A stretch of 64,000 nucleotides of DNA from Trissonchulus latispiculum (GCA_030248195.1 JASAND010013426.1:29204-93203), one strand, 5' to 3'; numbered from the stretch's first letter, positions 34,955-46,195 are shown. Translations and numbers: made by a program. Notes: a model not told the origin generated them from the sequence alone.

Positions 34955-35732
34955 ACAAGAAACAAAAATGCTCCTCTGGAGCATGAAAAAAGTAATATGG
35001 GTGATGGTGAGGTTGCAAAATCAAGATAGGACTAGTCTTCAAAATGCTTAATATGAGGCTAGGTTCAAAAATAGAAGAGGACTAGGTTGTGGGCGAATTA
35101 ATATGGGCACAGCTTCGCCGAACAACCCATATTCGCGGGATTTCACGCTTCGTCTTAGCTTTTGTCGCATACAGAGCTATCAATTTCAGTCAGTAATAAG
35201 AAATTTAATAAGTTGACTACGTACTCATTGAATACAGTTGTTTGCATATATGTGCTTTGTTAGACTAGCTAGGAATGCGTTGTATGTGCGTAAATTCATC
35301 ATTTGGTCGGGTTGAACTGCGGCAAGCAACGAGAAGAGATCTAAGGACATGAGGCTAAAGCTATTGGTTCAAGCAGGGAGGAAATAGAAGGTCAGAGTAA
35401 ATTTTCCGTGTAAATGAATAAAACGCATTGGTTAGTATAAAAGTGAGATTAAAGCTAGAATACGTAGCAGTAGATTATTTATGCAATGCATTGCACTATA
35501 AAGTAAACGTAGCGTGGATGGATATGCATACTGATATACATTTATAAACCGCGAATATGGATTGTTCGGCGAAGCTGTGCCCATATTAATTCGCCCACAA
35601 CCTAGTCCTCTTCTATTTTTGAACCTAGCCTCATATTAAGCATTTTTAAGACTAGTCCTATCTTGATTTTGCAACCTCACCATCACCCATATTACTTTTT
35701 TCATGCTCCAGAGGAGCATTTTTGTTTCTTGT
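34955..35732. mobile_element. 778-bp element with 184-bp terminal inverted repeats
   Basis: 34955-35138 and 35549-35732 are near-perfect reverse complements, from ACAAGAAACAAAAATGCTCC to CATATTCGCGG. Mismatches are few (for example CTTCAAAATGC against CTTAAAAATGC). The 410-bp centre is AT-rich and non-coding. No clear TSD. High arm identity suggests recent activity or conversion between arms. Confidence 0.88.
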
Positions 35733-37560
35733 ATATATATGCGTATGTACCAGGATAGGATGTTGAAATGTTATTTATAACTACTACGTAGAGATGGATC
35801 TGGAGGGCAGCCCTGTCGTTGCAAATTGGATTTAAGTAAAAGCGAACAGGAAAACCAGAATAAAGGCATGTGAACAAAATTTCGTGAGCGTTTATATACG
35901 TATATTTCCAACGTTTTTACCAGGGTTTTGGATAGAAAAAGCTTAAAATGTCGTGCGAGTTTAGCAAAAATTCTTATTTTTTTCCTTCAAAAAGGGTAAA
36001 CTTTTAAAAAGTTCCTTGTTTCTGCAAAATGAAACGAATTAAAGATTTAAGGGACGATTTCATCTAAAAGTCAAAAAATTTCTTCAACTTCTGGGGGGCT
36101 CCGCCCCTCTGACCCCCCACATAGCATCGGGTTGTTCTCGTCATTTTTAATGCTCAAAGACATGATACACACATAGACACCAGATATTTGTGTTATATGA
36201 GAACGTAAGTTAGAATATTCGCGGGACAATGCGAAATGTGAAGCAACACACGCCATTAAGGTAAAAGTTCAACCAAAATTACGAATATATATATAGCCTA
36301 AAATCAAAACAAAACTGCATTTCTGGCGGGTGGATTAGGAACGGCTGAAAATGCTGTTTTGGCATAAAAAGTGATAAATACATTTGGGGGGTGGCCGGGC
36401 TTTTTCTGGGCGAAGAGGGTGGGGGGCTAAAAACTTGGGGGGATCAAAAGCGGCCTAAAATAGCCACAAATTCATGAAAAATACCCGGTTTCTACACATG
36501 CCGCTACAAATATGCTAAAAAATGCAAGATTTGTTTTTGAGTGAAGAATATATTTTTTAACAAAAAGTTCCGGCTACGACGGAAAATTTTAGAACAGTGT
36601 GACCACAAAGCCTTAACATTAGGCATTTTCTGGACACCTTTTACTGAAAGCCAAAAAAGTTGAGCTTAGCCTAGGCAACTTTTCTTGGGGGGCACCTTTT
36701 TTTTCCTACAGGGGGGGGTGGGGGGTGCCCCCCTCGAATTTCGTTCTTCCCGGACTTGGGTGGCCCCCCTGAATCGCCGAACCCCAGGATTCGGACCTTT
36801 CCCCCCCAGAGCTTTTAAGTGCCGGGAAAAATAGGGTTTTGGGGGCGAATTTTTAAAAATTTTTCCGGCTTCGCCGGATTTTTAGACATTTTTAAGCGTT
36901 TTTTAGCTAATTTAAGCTTAAATTTAGGTTAAGAATAGTTAATATTTTAGCTCAGTAGCAAACAATAGCTATTTTTAAGCACTTTTCGAAATAGTTTCTC
37001 CCCCCCCAGAAATCCGTGCCCCCCCCCCCGATTTGGGGGGGGACCGCCCCCAGACCCCCCCTAGAAATTTTTGCCTAGGAAAAAGCCAGGGCATTTGGGG
37101 GGGGGGGGGGGGGTGAAATTTGTCAAAATTTTATCAGAACTGGATAAAAATTGTGCTATTTGTAGTATGTAAAATTACAAACCAGCGGATTTAGTGCGTA
37201 AGTAGGCAAAAATCGAATAAATATCTCTAGCATCGTTAGCCCGTTGTTGTCTCCGCCACCTGACTTTTACCTATGCAAAACTTTCTGGTGAGGGGATTCT
37301 CCGCTCTTCCCCCCTGGTCTAGGGGGGCAGGGGGAAAATTTTTCTAAAAATCCCTGCAAAACAAGTATATATGTTTGCTGTTGAGTTGAAAATATACAAA
37401 CTGGTTTTAATCAATCTAGCTTGTAATCTATTGAATCATTTTTTAGTTAAAAATAGTTAACTCAAAAGTTCGCGAAGAATATTTTTGCTGGAATTTCGCA
37501 AACTATGAAAATTTGTCAGTTAATTTATTCCCTAAAATCTATTTTTTAAATAGCCCAATC
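35733..37560. repeat. Poly-G/C-run repeat field, part 3
   Basis: Contains GGGGGGCTCCGCCCC with GACCCCCC (near 36092) and GGGGGGGACCGCCCCCAGACCC (near 37035), a G18 tract near 37097, and a GGAACGGCTGAAAATGC block near 36340 whose inverse recurs near 63870. Repeat families are unnamed and no gene is seen. Confidence 0.5.
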
Positions 37561-37920
37561 AATTAGTTTGATTTGGTACGATGCGATGAATTCAACAGAA
37601 AATATATAGTATTTAACAGCAGCATTCAGTTGATTGCCAATACGGTACCGAAAAGTTGTGCAGAATGCTATACGGTACGTACCGTAGAATACGGTGCGGA
37701 AATTGCCGAACTGTATTTTACGGTACAAAACTTCATACGGTACGTAACATTATATATATTCCATAGGCGGTGCGATAAACTATATATTGGCCAGCTGCAC
37801 TATCAAAAAAAACCGCTAACTGCCTCAAACTATGGACGACGGATCAAAGGACGACCGGTGCGTATATATTTGTATATTCGAGTTTGCAAGGAACCTCTTA
37901 ATAGCACATATCTAAGGTGC
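37561..37920. other. Region with repeated TACGGTAC motifs
   Basis: TACGGTAC or GGTACG occurs at least five times between 37575 and 37745, including the perfect 16-bp palindrome TACGGTACGTACCGTA at 37671-37686. A related TACCGTAG-rich MITE lies at 50611-50954. The 128-codon frame on the + strand has no domain and is not called. Confidence 0.4.
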
Positions 37921-38164
37921 AAAAATGTTCCTTGCAGTCACATGAAAAGGTTAATATGAGCTATTATGGCCAACATTTGAACGTGCTAAGGAAAACATTT
38001 AAAATGTTTAATATAAGCCAGCCATGTTAGAGGTTTACATCTTGTCCTCTACTTATTTAGATGTTGGCTCATATTAAACATTTAATGTCTTATCCTTAGC
38101 TAGTTTAAATGTTGGCCATAATAGCTCATATTAACTTTATCATGCGACTGAAAGGAGCGTTTTT
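37921..38164. mobile_element. 244-bp MITE with long inverted arms
   Basis: AAAAATGTTCCTTGCAGTCA at the left pairs with the reverse complement of AAAAACGCTCCTTTCAGTCG at the right, and the arms continue through TTAATATGAGCTATTATGGC and CCAACATTT. The loop is at about 38030. The core phrase CTCATATTAA also occurs in the 34955 element arms, so the two may be distant relatives. Confidence 0.8.
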
Positions 38165-38589
38165 CCTACTTGTTGTCATTTATAAGGCCATTTTTGCGCA
38201 CAACGATTTTTCAAACGGCCCATAGGAAAAATTGTTCTATACTAATTTTTGAGCACCTATATATTGGTGCAGATCAAGTTTGTTTGATTTCAGAATTTTG
38301 CTATGGGTCGATTATTAGAGATGGTCAAAAATGGACCAATCGACGTTTTTGTAATGTTGGTAGTTTTTAAGTAAATTTTGCGTACACTGATTTTCCTTAC
38401 GGACCATGGGAAAAAATTTTCTATGCTATTTTTGACAATCTATATATGGGTGCAGATAAAGTTTGTGTTTGATTTCCGAATTTCGCCCTGGGTCGATTTT
38501 TACAGATGGTCAAAAAAGGTAAATTTAACGTTTGGACGAAGCAAATTTTCAGTAACTCCGAAAAATAAAACACGTCAAAAAGTCCGCAC
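38165..38589 (+). repeat. Two-copy diverged tandem duplication, ~186 bp
   Basis: About 38190-38360 and 38378-38520 share, in order, TTTTGCGYACA, GGCCCAT or GGACCAT, TTGTTCTAT or TTTTCTATGCT, GGTGCAGATMAAGTTTG, ATTTC.GAATTT and GGTCGATT with GATGGTCAAAAA. Confidence 0.6.
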
Positions 38590-39035
38590 AAACAAGTATT
38601 TTCGGCCATTTTATGGTACCCATATATAGTAACTCGGTGTAAATGAACACGATGAGCATGGTTACGAAACCGATCTAAGTGGCCACTGGTCAGCATGGCA
38701 CCGAGGCACCTCGCCCAGGGTCAAAGTTAGGTTAAAAGTTGGGAAAAGTAAATGAAACAGCCTTTTCCGCGGTTTTGGTTGGGGGCATAGTAAATAGACT
38801 ACGCTCTTTTCAATGAGCATATTTTCAGAACCGGCGGAAGTGACCAGTGGTCACTACGGGCTAAGTGGCTATTGAGCAATGGTGAAATCCCCCAAAACAG
38901 CGTTTTTCGGGGTTTTGTTTGAGGGCATATAGTAAATCTACTACGTTCGTTACAATGAGCATATTTTCATAACAATTGTAAATGACCACTGGTCACTACA
39001 AACTAGGCGGTCTATTCATCAGTGGTGCAATTCCC
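38590..39035 (+). repeat. Second GACCACTGGTC minisatellite, about three units
   Basis: Same unit type and orientation as the 34090-34890 array, including the distinct first unit, but more diverged. It ends immediately before the proposed 5' exon of the primase-like gene, so it is promoter-proximal. Confidence 0.75.
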
Positions 39036-39162
39036 TCATCGACAGTATAATTTGCATCGGGTTGCGCTGCTGTAGAGTGCTGCTGCAAGTTTCCTCATTA
39101 CACAACAACAAACAAAATGTGGTAGCACTTAGCAGTGACGCACTAGCAGAGAAGAATGTGTG

Positions 39163-39227
39163 GTAAGAGCAATAATAATATTGATAACTAAGTGTTATAA
39201 GATAATGTTTCTCTTTTTTATTTTCAG
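39163..39227 (+). other. Proposed 65-bp intron before the primase-like exon
   Basis: Donor TGTG|GTAAGA at 39163 and acceptor TTTTTTATTTTCAG|A ending at 39227. The upstream exon would join with TG before A, making TGA in the main frame, so that exon is best read as 5' UTR. The reading frame open through this intron from 39160 is hydrophobic (about residues 3-22), an effect of the pyrimidine tract, not a signal peptide. Confidence 0.55.
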
Positions 39228-39270
39228 AGAACATGTGTTAGCACAGCCATATGTAGCGTTTGTGGACGCT

Positions 39271-40545
39271 ATGGAAATGACGTATGGTGTGTGTTCTTGT
39301 TCAGATGTCGAAAGAACTGTGAGGCAATTTGGCACCCTTGCCGCTGCTGAAGCCTTTCTAGAAATAATGGATGAACATGACAACTTCACAAGTGTCCTTC
39401 TCTCCATTAGACTGGAGGACGGGGAAAAGTTCCTAATTTTGTCCTCTATCCACTTTCAGCATGTGTACTTCCATTTGCACAGGGACTTCAAAAAATTTTC
39501 TCAGGTGCTGTTGAGCGGAAGAAATGTGCGGTTGTTCCTAATTTGGCGGTGTGAAGGAAGCGAAAGTGAACTTGTTGAGGCGGAAGAGAATTACAAGACC
39601 TTCTTCGGTCTGCTTAAATTTCTCTTCGGCAGATTTTCTAGTATTATCGGTGATTCGAAGTTGTATGATTTGGACGCGTCTTCTAGTGGCAGGATGGAAC
39701 GGATGATTGTTGTGCATCACAAACACTGCTACAAAAATCTTAAAGAGGTGAGAAATTGTGTACGACGAGTAATTATTCCTGCTTGTGCGTTCGCTGGCGA
39801 CTACCTTGATACTTCAGTGTATGAACATGGCGTTCAGATCCAGCTATGTGGTTCAACTACAGAAGAATCCGATGTCGCTCTCTTTCTAACCAACGAATGT
39901 CTTGGTAAAGGCGATATTTTCTCCAGATACTGGATCTCAGACTGTGCAGCTTCCCCCGCCAATGATAGGACGCAAATCATTGAGATGAAAGAAGTGGAAA
40001 AACTGCTCGGCACTATGTCCCTGTGTGTGAAACAGAATCCCTCTTTTATGCGCCTTAGTGACAAAACATCCTCAAATAATAAAGTCTCTGGCAAGTCCAA
40101 TGACACTGCCGGTACTCATGACGCCAAACCGATGGAGGATTTAAAAAAGGGTTTTGATAAAAAGGATCGCAAAGGCTGCAAGCTGGGCACATCGACATGT
40201 TTCTGTACCGGTGACCGCCGTGATCGCGGAAAGGGACCTCCTTGCTACAGTAAAGTTTGCCTGGCTGTGAAGGAATTCGAAGAATGTGTTGGAGAGGCTA
40301 TTATAGCTAGCTGTGAATATGCAAATAACGACAGCTACATGTTGTTTGCTCCGTCTGTACGCTATTGTTACAGCATTAAGAAGCAGCATGATACTGCTGG
40401 CAACATTTTCTACATCCTTGACTTGGATTCAGGAGGTATTTTTCAGAAATGTCGCCATTGTCGCGGATTTACATCTTCCCGCTTAAATCCTTCCTACTCT
40501 CCCGATCTACCTAAGAAAGCGAGGAAACAGAAATCTGTGGCATAG
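39271..40545 (+). CDS. PrimPol-like protein with altered catalytic motifs
   Basis: Predicted 424 residues, starting at the first in-frame ATG after the acceptor at 39227. It follows the architecture of eukaryotic primase-polymerase PrimPol (AEP superfamily), which primes DNA for replication restart in nucleus and mitochondria. The N-terminal half aligns over the AEP core. The C-terminal zinc knuckle is complete: C366-x6-H373-x20-C394-x2-C397 (human PrimPol spacing is C-x6-H-x19-C-x4-C). By eye, the motif I Asp and Glu of PrimPol correspond to I91 and R93 (RLFLIWRC), and the motif II Ser-x-His to E143-x-M145 (RMERMIVV). Motif III Asp appears kept as D180 (YLDTSVY). The linker between motif III and the zinc knuckle holds extra cysteines (303, 310, 312, 325, 330). 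Loss of two metal ligands predicts no polymerase activity, with zinc-knuckle or template binding possibly kept. The 1.3-kb frame is undamaged, arguing against a pseudogene. Alternative: a diverged AEP from a mobile element. Alignment is from memory and unverified. Confidence 0.7.
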   Translation: MEMTYGVCSCSDVERTVRQFGTLAAAEAFLEIMDEHDNFTSVLLSIRLEDGEKFLILSSIHFQHVYFHLHRDFKKFSQVLLSGRNVRLFLIWRCEGSESELVEAEENYKTFFGLLKFLFGRFSSIIGDSKLYDLDASSSGRMERMIVVHHKHCYKNLKEVRNCVRRVIIPACAFAGDYLDTSVYEHGVQIQLCGSTTEESDVALFLTNECLGKGDIFSRYWISDCAASPANDRTQIIEMKEVEKLLGTMSLCVKQNPSFMRLSDKTSSNNKVSGKSNDTAGTHDAKPMEDLKKGFDKKDRKGCKLGTSTCFCTGDRRDRGKGPPCYSKVCLAVKEFEECVGEAIIASCEYANNDSYMLFAPSVRYCYSIKKQHDTAGNIFYILDLDSGGIFQKCRHCRGFTSSRLNPSYSPDLPKKARKQKSVA

Positions 40546-41353
40546 GACCTGTCCAGATGCATATTATGTTTCAGACTGAGGTGTGCAGAATAGATTTCTG
40601 TAATGCGAGGGTGCCGCTGAGCTAATCTATTGTGTGGTTGGGAGTCTACTGGAGACAATCTTGCACTTTTGTTCAATTGCACGTTGTCCCCAAAATGTGA
40701 AAGATATGTGTTTAAGGAGCTGCACCGAAAGCGCTAATTTGTTGCAGAAGGTCGTCCTTAGTTAAAAATTGTTGAAGAAGTGTATAACGTATTGCTTCTG
40801 AATTGAAAATTTTGCTCTGTGTATTTAATTGTATTTTTCAATGAAAATGTGTGTTTTCCTATAAAAGTGCGAGACAACAGTGTAAAAATACAAAACACGA
40901 AGTATGGTAACTAAAATCCCGTTCACAAAGCAACTTTTCAATGTCCTACCGCTGTTAGTGTCCTAAGACATTTATTTACTTTCTGTGGTCATTTACGTTT
41001 TCGGCTCTAGCGGCCTGTAACCTCTAACCAAAGACAGTTATATCTGAAGTCTATATTTTGCTGTTTTTGCTATAGGGGGTAGAGTAGAGCTGCCGTGATA
41101 TCGCCGCCTCCTTGACTTGTTTGTCCTCCTCCCCTTGTATTCAGGTCTCCCCACAAAACCCATATATTCATTGAATAGAGTGTTAAGATAAAAACTGTCA
41201 AGAACTGTTTCTGTTTAGCCAGAAATCTTCTATTATCTCTCTTAGCAGTTTGAATACAAAGGTATGTAGGTTGTGTAACTGCATAATGTTTATCTCTGTG
41301 GTAATCAGTAACTATTCGAAAATCAATCAGGACAAAACGTGCCCCCCAAAATT
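40546..41353. other. 3' flank of the primase-like gene
   Basis: No gene is seen. No canonical AATAAA was found close to the stop codon; CCTATAAAAG near 40860 is not a standard signal. Confidence 0.35.
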
Positions 41354-41953
41354 GGGGTCTTATCTCGTTTCCCCCCCCCACCACTCAAAATCCTTAAAAC
41401 TTGACCAAATGAGCTAAAATGTGGTATGGGTATGTTTTTGACAACGCTGAGTTCAAATATCGCAAAATTTTTCGATTTCGCGAGATTCGATTTTTTCGAT
41501 TACTAAGGGGGGACCAAGGGAAACCGAAAAATTTTTTGTCTTCGATTTTGCTTAAAAGCTGTGTATAGGGGTTTTCGGGTTCGTAGAAAACTAGTCTGAA
41601 GTCCGTTTTTCGATTCAATTTTTCGTTAGCTCAGTATAAGATAAAGGTTTAAGCTTAAGATGTAAGCTTAGCTGAGCTAACGAAAAGCTGAATCGAAAAA
41701 CGGGCTTCAGATTCGTGTTCTACGACCCCAAAAACCCCTGTATACATCTTTTCAGCGAATTCGAAGACAAAAAATTTTTCGGTTTCCCTTGGTCCCCCCT
41801 TAGAAATCGAAAAAATCTAATCTCGCGAAATCGAAAAATTTTGCGATATTTGAACTAAGCGTTGTCGAAAACATACCCATAGTGAATTTTAGCTCATTTG
41901 GTCAAGTTTTAAGGATTTTGAGTGGTGGGGGGGGGTAAACGAGATAAGACCCC
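41354..41953. mobile_element. Intact 600-bp palindromic element, TSD AAAATT
   Basis: Best copy of the dispersed family. Ends GGGGTCTTATCTCGTTTCCC pair with the reverse complement of the right end, and complementarity runs nearly unbroken to a centre near 41655 (CTTAAGATGTAAGCTTA). Arms contain GGGACCAAGGGAAACCGAAA and its inverse. Flanked by AAAATT (41348-41353 and 41954-41959). RNA from it would fold into a ~290-bp hairpin. Confidence 0.85.
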
Positions 41954-44267
41954 AAAATTGTAGTTATCGTGGACCTTTCTTGAGTAATAACAGTTTTGCT
42001 GAAATATGAAAATCTAATAAAAAATGGATGCGTGCGAATATAGCGTAGCCTTGCATACTGTAATTGAATTTATGTCACAATTGTGCGTGCAGCTCGCTAC
42101 ATGAAAGGGGACTTGTGAAGGTCGGAAGCTTTTTACAGCATGTAGCGTGCGCACGCTCCCGAGCTAGTGAGTGTGTGTGAGAAATAGTGTATGTGTGGAT
42201 GAGCGTCTGTGTGCAGTATAACGTGTGTTGCTTACGGATAATTTCTTTTCTTACGACTGTTTGTATTTTTTTGGGTCTTTCCTTATTATCCCCCAACACC
42301 ACAGCTTCAGCTTGCAGATTCAGGTTAACTTAATATAAGATGTTGTTTGTGTAAGTTCTAAAATGTAAGTGTAATCTTGAGCTAACGAAAATCGTAATGG
42401 AAAGGCGGATCTCAGGTTCTTGCTCAGCATTACGGAAAACCCCTGTATGCAACTTTCAGTAAAATCACATACAAACAAGTTACCCCTTACCAAATAAAAT
42501 CAAGTTTTTAATATTTGACATTTTAAAATAAAAATATCTGCTTTTGTGAAATTATCAGAGCCGAAAACTTGTCCCTACAAAATTGCAAATCAATCCGTTA
42601 AACTGTGCTTCTTCGGTGCTGCTTCTGAGATGTAGCCAGTCTGTGTGTATTAAGTATTGTATTGTGGTGTAGCATTGTTGTAATTATGCATTATTGAATT
42701 TTATCAGTGAGTTCGTGTTTGACCATTTCTTTGTCATGAGAACTGTACATATTTTTTTGGGTCCTTGGCTTATGTGTAACGTGGCACGCGTTCCTAAAAA
42801 TATTTGTTGTTGTTGTTGATGCTCAACACAAAACTCCTTATTTTACGCACAGTTTTCTGCATTCATGTTTTATTGATTTATTGTTAACATTAATTATCCC
42901 AATGCGTTTCTAGGTCGGGCTTTTACAAGTAAACATAAAAACTTAATTTTACAGCAAAATTTCGATGGTGAGGCGTCGCCAAATGAGTTAAACAATTTGG
43001 CTACTAAAAAATATTATCTCACTGTTGAAATGAAAGATTTTTGAGCTCATAAAGGCTCTAGAAATTATCCAAGCATGTTGTGGGTATATAGTGTAGAAAA
43101 TTTTTAAATTCAGGAAAATCCGGTTTTCGCGAATTCTGGCAGTTGAGTGCATTTTCACGAGTTCGTTCTATTACTCAAGTTTTTCGACCCGATTAGAGCT
43201 TTCTGATGATAACCAACTTTACGGCATAAGAGAAAATTTTTAAAATTAGGTAATTTTGAAAACACGGAATTACGGAAATTGAGTGCATTTTCGTGAAAAG
43301 CTTCTAGAGCAAAAATGTGTAGCTGGACCAGCTCTATTCGTCAGTTGGAACGAAATTTTTATTGCGAAAAAATGGGCGAAATAATAAAAATATGTAATTT
43401 TTCGTGATGAAATACGGAATTTCAGATTTTTTCGGATTTACGAACTCTCGGGTTAGAGAAGGGGTAGAAAAATGTGGTAAATAATATGTGGAAACAAATT
43501 AATGGGCAAATGAAAATTTAACGACTATTTGCCATAACGTGTCTACTATTGAAGTGTAACGTTACATAGTAGCCAATATTTTTTTCTATTTTAAAAATTG
43601 TGTAATTACATGCGTGTTTTAGCACAAAAAAACCACTGTAACATGTAGTGCTACTGTACCTGTGTAAATATATGTAGTGGACGGTGGGTTTCTTAACAGT
43701 TCTACTTTTGTTTAGTAACCGATTTTTATATTCGCAGTGGCGCGAAGGAAGGCTAATAAGATTTGAAATTGTTCTTACCTTCGCGAAGAAATTCAGCATT
43801 CATAAGCTTCGAATGGCTAAAAGAATGTAAGAAAATTCGCGAAAATTGGTACACATTTTGTAGTCGGGACTGTACGCGGTGTCTTTAATTTTCTCTTATA
43901 GTTTCATCATGTCATCGTTCTTCGATGGTGGAGAGGTGAACTCGACCTTTTGAGGATAAGATTTAGCTCTAACGTCTGGGAGTTTTATTTTTGTCAGCAA
44001 AGTTAGTGTATCAATTCAGTGCTTGTCTGCTATATTGGGTTTACCTGTTGAAATGTTTGATCTTTGAATAAATCTCCTATCACACAATAAAGAAGACATT
44101 TGTGTGTTTGGTGTTTTGTAAACTGGCTTAGAGGCAGTTCTATGCACATGAGTACGGAGTGGGAGTAATGAGTTACGAATATTGAGTATATACCGGTACT
44201 CCACGGTAATTGCTAACCTGTGCTAATAAAATATTGCTGACAAGTGGCAAAATTTTTAATTTATAGG
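41954..44267. other. AT-rich spacer with palindrome-family fragments
   Basis: About 42300-42610 holds one decayed copy of the dispersed palindrome family (GAGCTAACGAAAATCG, ACGGAAAACCCCTGTATGCA). About 42960-43460 shows AATTTTCGTGA-type blocks of an unnamed repeat. An ATG at 43908 after TTTCTCTTATAG opens nine codons to a GAG|GTGAAC donor, but no partner exon was found. No gene is called. Confidence 0.4.
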
Positions 44268-44980
44268 GTGTGTGGAGAAACCAGCCCCAGCCTCAGCCCC
44301 AGCCTCGCACCAGCCTAAGAAAAACCAGCCCCTTCTCTCGCTGACCACTGTACATTTTGAACTAAGGACTTTTACACCGGATTGCACCAATGAGGGTTAG
44401 CTCTGTGTTAAGCTAATAACTTAACCCTCAAGGTTAACTCGGAGTTAACCTGATAATTCTCAGTTAATCCGTTGCACCAAATCGGGTTAGGTTAACCTCA
44501 AGCTTAACTCAGAACAAACTTTGTCTTGAGCGGCAGGAACTTAATCCTGATTCCTATCAGGATTAACTGAGGACTAACTCAATTTATAGGATTTCAGCTT
44601 TCGTTTTTCGGAAAAGTTCGTCACTGGCTGTTCAAACTATTGTTTATGCATGTTTCATAAGGAGATTTAGGACTTAGCTCGTAGTTAACCTTAACGTTAA
44701 ATTAGTCCTCAAGTGTCCTTGACAGATTATGATTGGATACATGTTTATGGAAACATAATATTGCACGTAACAAATATACTGTTCAATACACCTATATATT
44801 TTCATATGACTATATATAACGCATACGGACGGCGCATGCTTTTATATACTGGTTGCACACATACGCGTAATTACGTGTTAAAGTCCATAGTTAAATGTGT
44901 ACACTAGTCAGCGAGAGAAGGGGCTGGTTTTTCTTAGGCTGGTGCGAGGCGGGGGCTGGGGCTGGTTTTTTCCCACATCC
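44268..44980. mobile_element. 713-bp element with ~80-bp TIRs, CCAGCCCC-rich
   Basis: Left arm 44268-44350 and right arm 44899-44980 are inverted through AACCAGCCCCAGCCTC, GCACCAGCCTAAGAAAAACC and CCCCTTCTCTCGCTGAC. The centre includes TTGCACCAATGAGGGTTAG and TTGCACCAAATCGGGTTAGG, the start motif of the element at 47514, so another element may be nested. Confidence 0.8.
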
Positions 44981-45756
44981 ACATTTTTAGACTTAAAGTT
45001 AAATAGTTTACAAGTCACAAATTTCAGCTGATTTAGGCGTTTGATGATGATAGCGGCAATACGCAACATGGGAAACGTATAGATTGCGTTAATAGCTATA
45101 TATGAATCTGCGCTCAACATTGAAAAATGTCTAATAGAGAAATAGTCATCCTGGAGCCAGAGCTGGACGGCTGTTTCCAGACGGCTAGGTCAATCAGGGA
45201 ACTACTTTAATCAGTCAGAACTAGGGTTTGATCTAGCTTGTAGTGTTATTATAATGCGTGTTTGGTGCTACGACAGCAAAAGCTGCAGTAACAAAATGGC
45301 ATGTGGAATAAATGTAGATGGACTAGTTCTTTCGGTTTGACAAAAATAGCTAGTACAAAACTTGCCACCGCTACAATTAAGCCGCTATTTGTTTATAGAC
45401 TAAATGTAGTGGAGTACATAAACTTAAAAAACACAAATCTGCAATGAAGATATCACACTTAGTAGTAAACAAATTAAAATTTAATGTAGCTAAAACAGTT
45501 AGGTTAACGTATTACAGCTAATCCCATGACTTTGTTGCGCCACTTCAACAAAATGTGTTTTTATTCTCATCTCGAATTCCTAAACAGTCCATTAATTTTA
45601 GATCTTCGTGCTTCATCATCGTATCTTTCGAAATTACTCTTAGTATAGGTTAGTCCTTTTGTTGCCTTTTATCAAGAGTACATGTTGAGCTTGCCTAGTT
45701 GCATATTCTTGTAATTATGTACTCTTGCTGTTATTAACTAGATTTTGATAGCTGGT
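44981..45756. other. Spacer with a 56-bp CAAGAGTAC mini-element
   Basis: CAAGAGTACATGTTG at 45671 and its inverted end TAATTATGTACTCTTG ending at 45726 form a very short member of the CAAGAGTAC family. Otherwise nothing is recognised. Confidence 0.45.
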
Positions 45757-46195
45757 GGAATCTTCAGGATACCCCCGGTCCCAGATTCAGCCAAATTTGA
45801 CCTAATGAGTTAAAACGTAGTATGGGTATGTTTTCACCACGCTGCGATGAAATAGCGCAGAATTTGGTGATGTAGCGAAATTAGATTTTCGATTTGTAGG
45901 GGGAATAAAGGGTAGCCAAAAAGTTTGTTTCCCAACAGTTTGCTGAAACTTGTGAACTGAAAAACCTTTCAGAATCGTATTCTGCGACACCGGAAATCCC
46001 TGAGTACAGCTTTTCAGCAAAATCGATTCCAAAAAATGTTTTGGTTCCCCTTCTTCCCCTCCCTCACGAATAGAAAGATGTGATTCGCTAAATCAAGCAA
46101 TTTTGCTATATGCGACTGAACTCAGCGTGCTCCAAAATATACCCATACCAAATTTCAGCTCATTTGTTCTAAAGTGTTGCGGAATCTGGACCTCG
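45757..46195. repeat. Palindromic element, shortened copy
   Basis: Starts GGAATCTTCAGGATACCCCC and ends near GTTGCGGAATCTGGACCTC. Arms match the 21853 and 59169 copies, but the central GCTCAGTATAAGC part is deleted. Confidence 0.7.

Noticed and set aside
39160..39270. Upstream ATG and hydrophobic N-terminus for the primase-like gene
   Set aside because: This part spans a donor, a pyrimidine tract and TTTTCAG, so it is intron; the apparent signal peptide is the splice tract translated.
43890..43935. Acceptor plus ATG opening MSSFFDGGE and a donor
   Set aside because: No partner exon of matching phase or any homology was found; too short to call.
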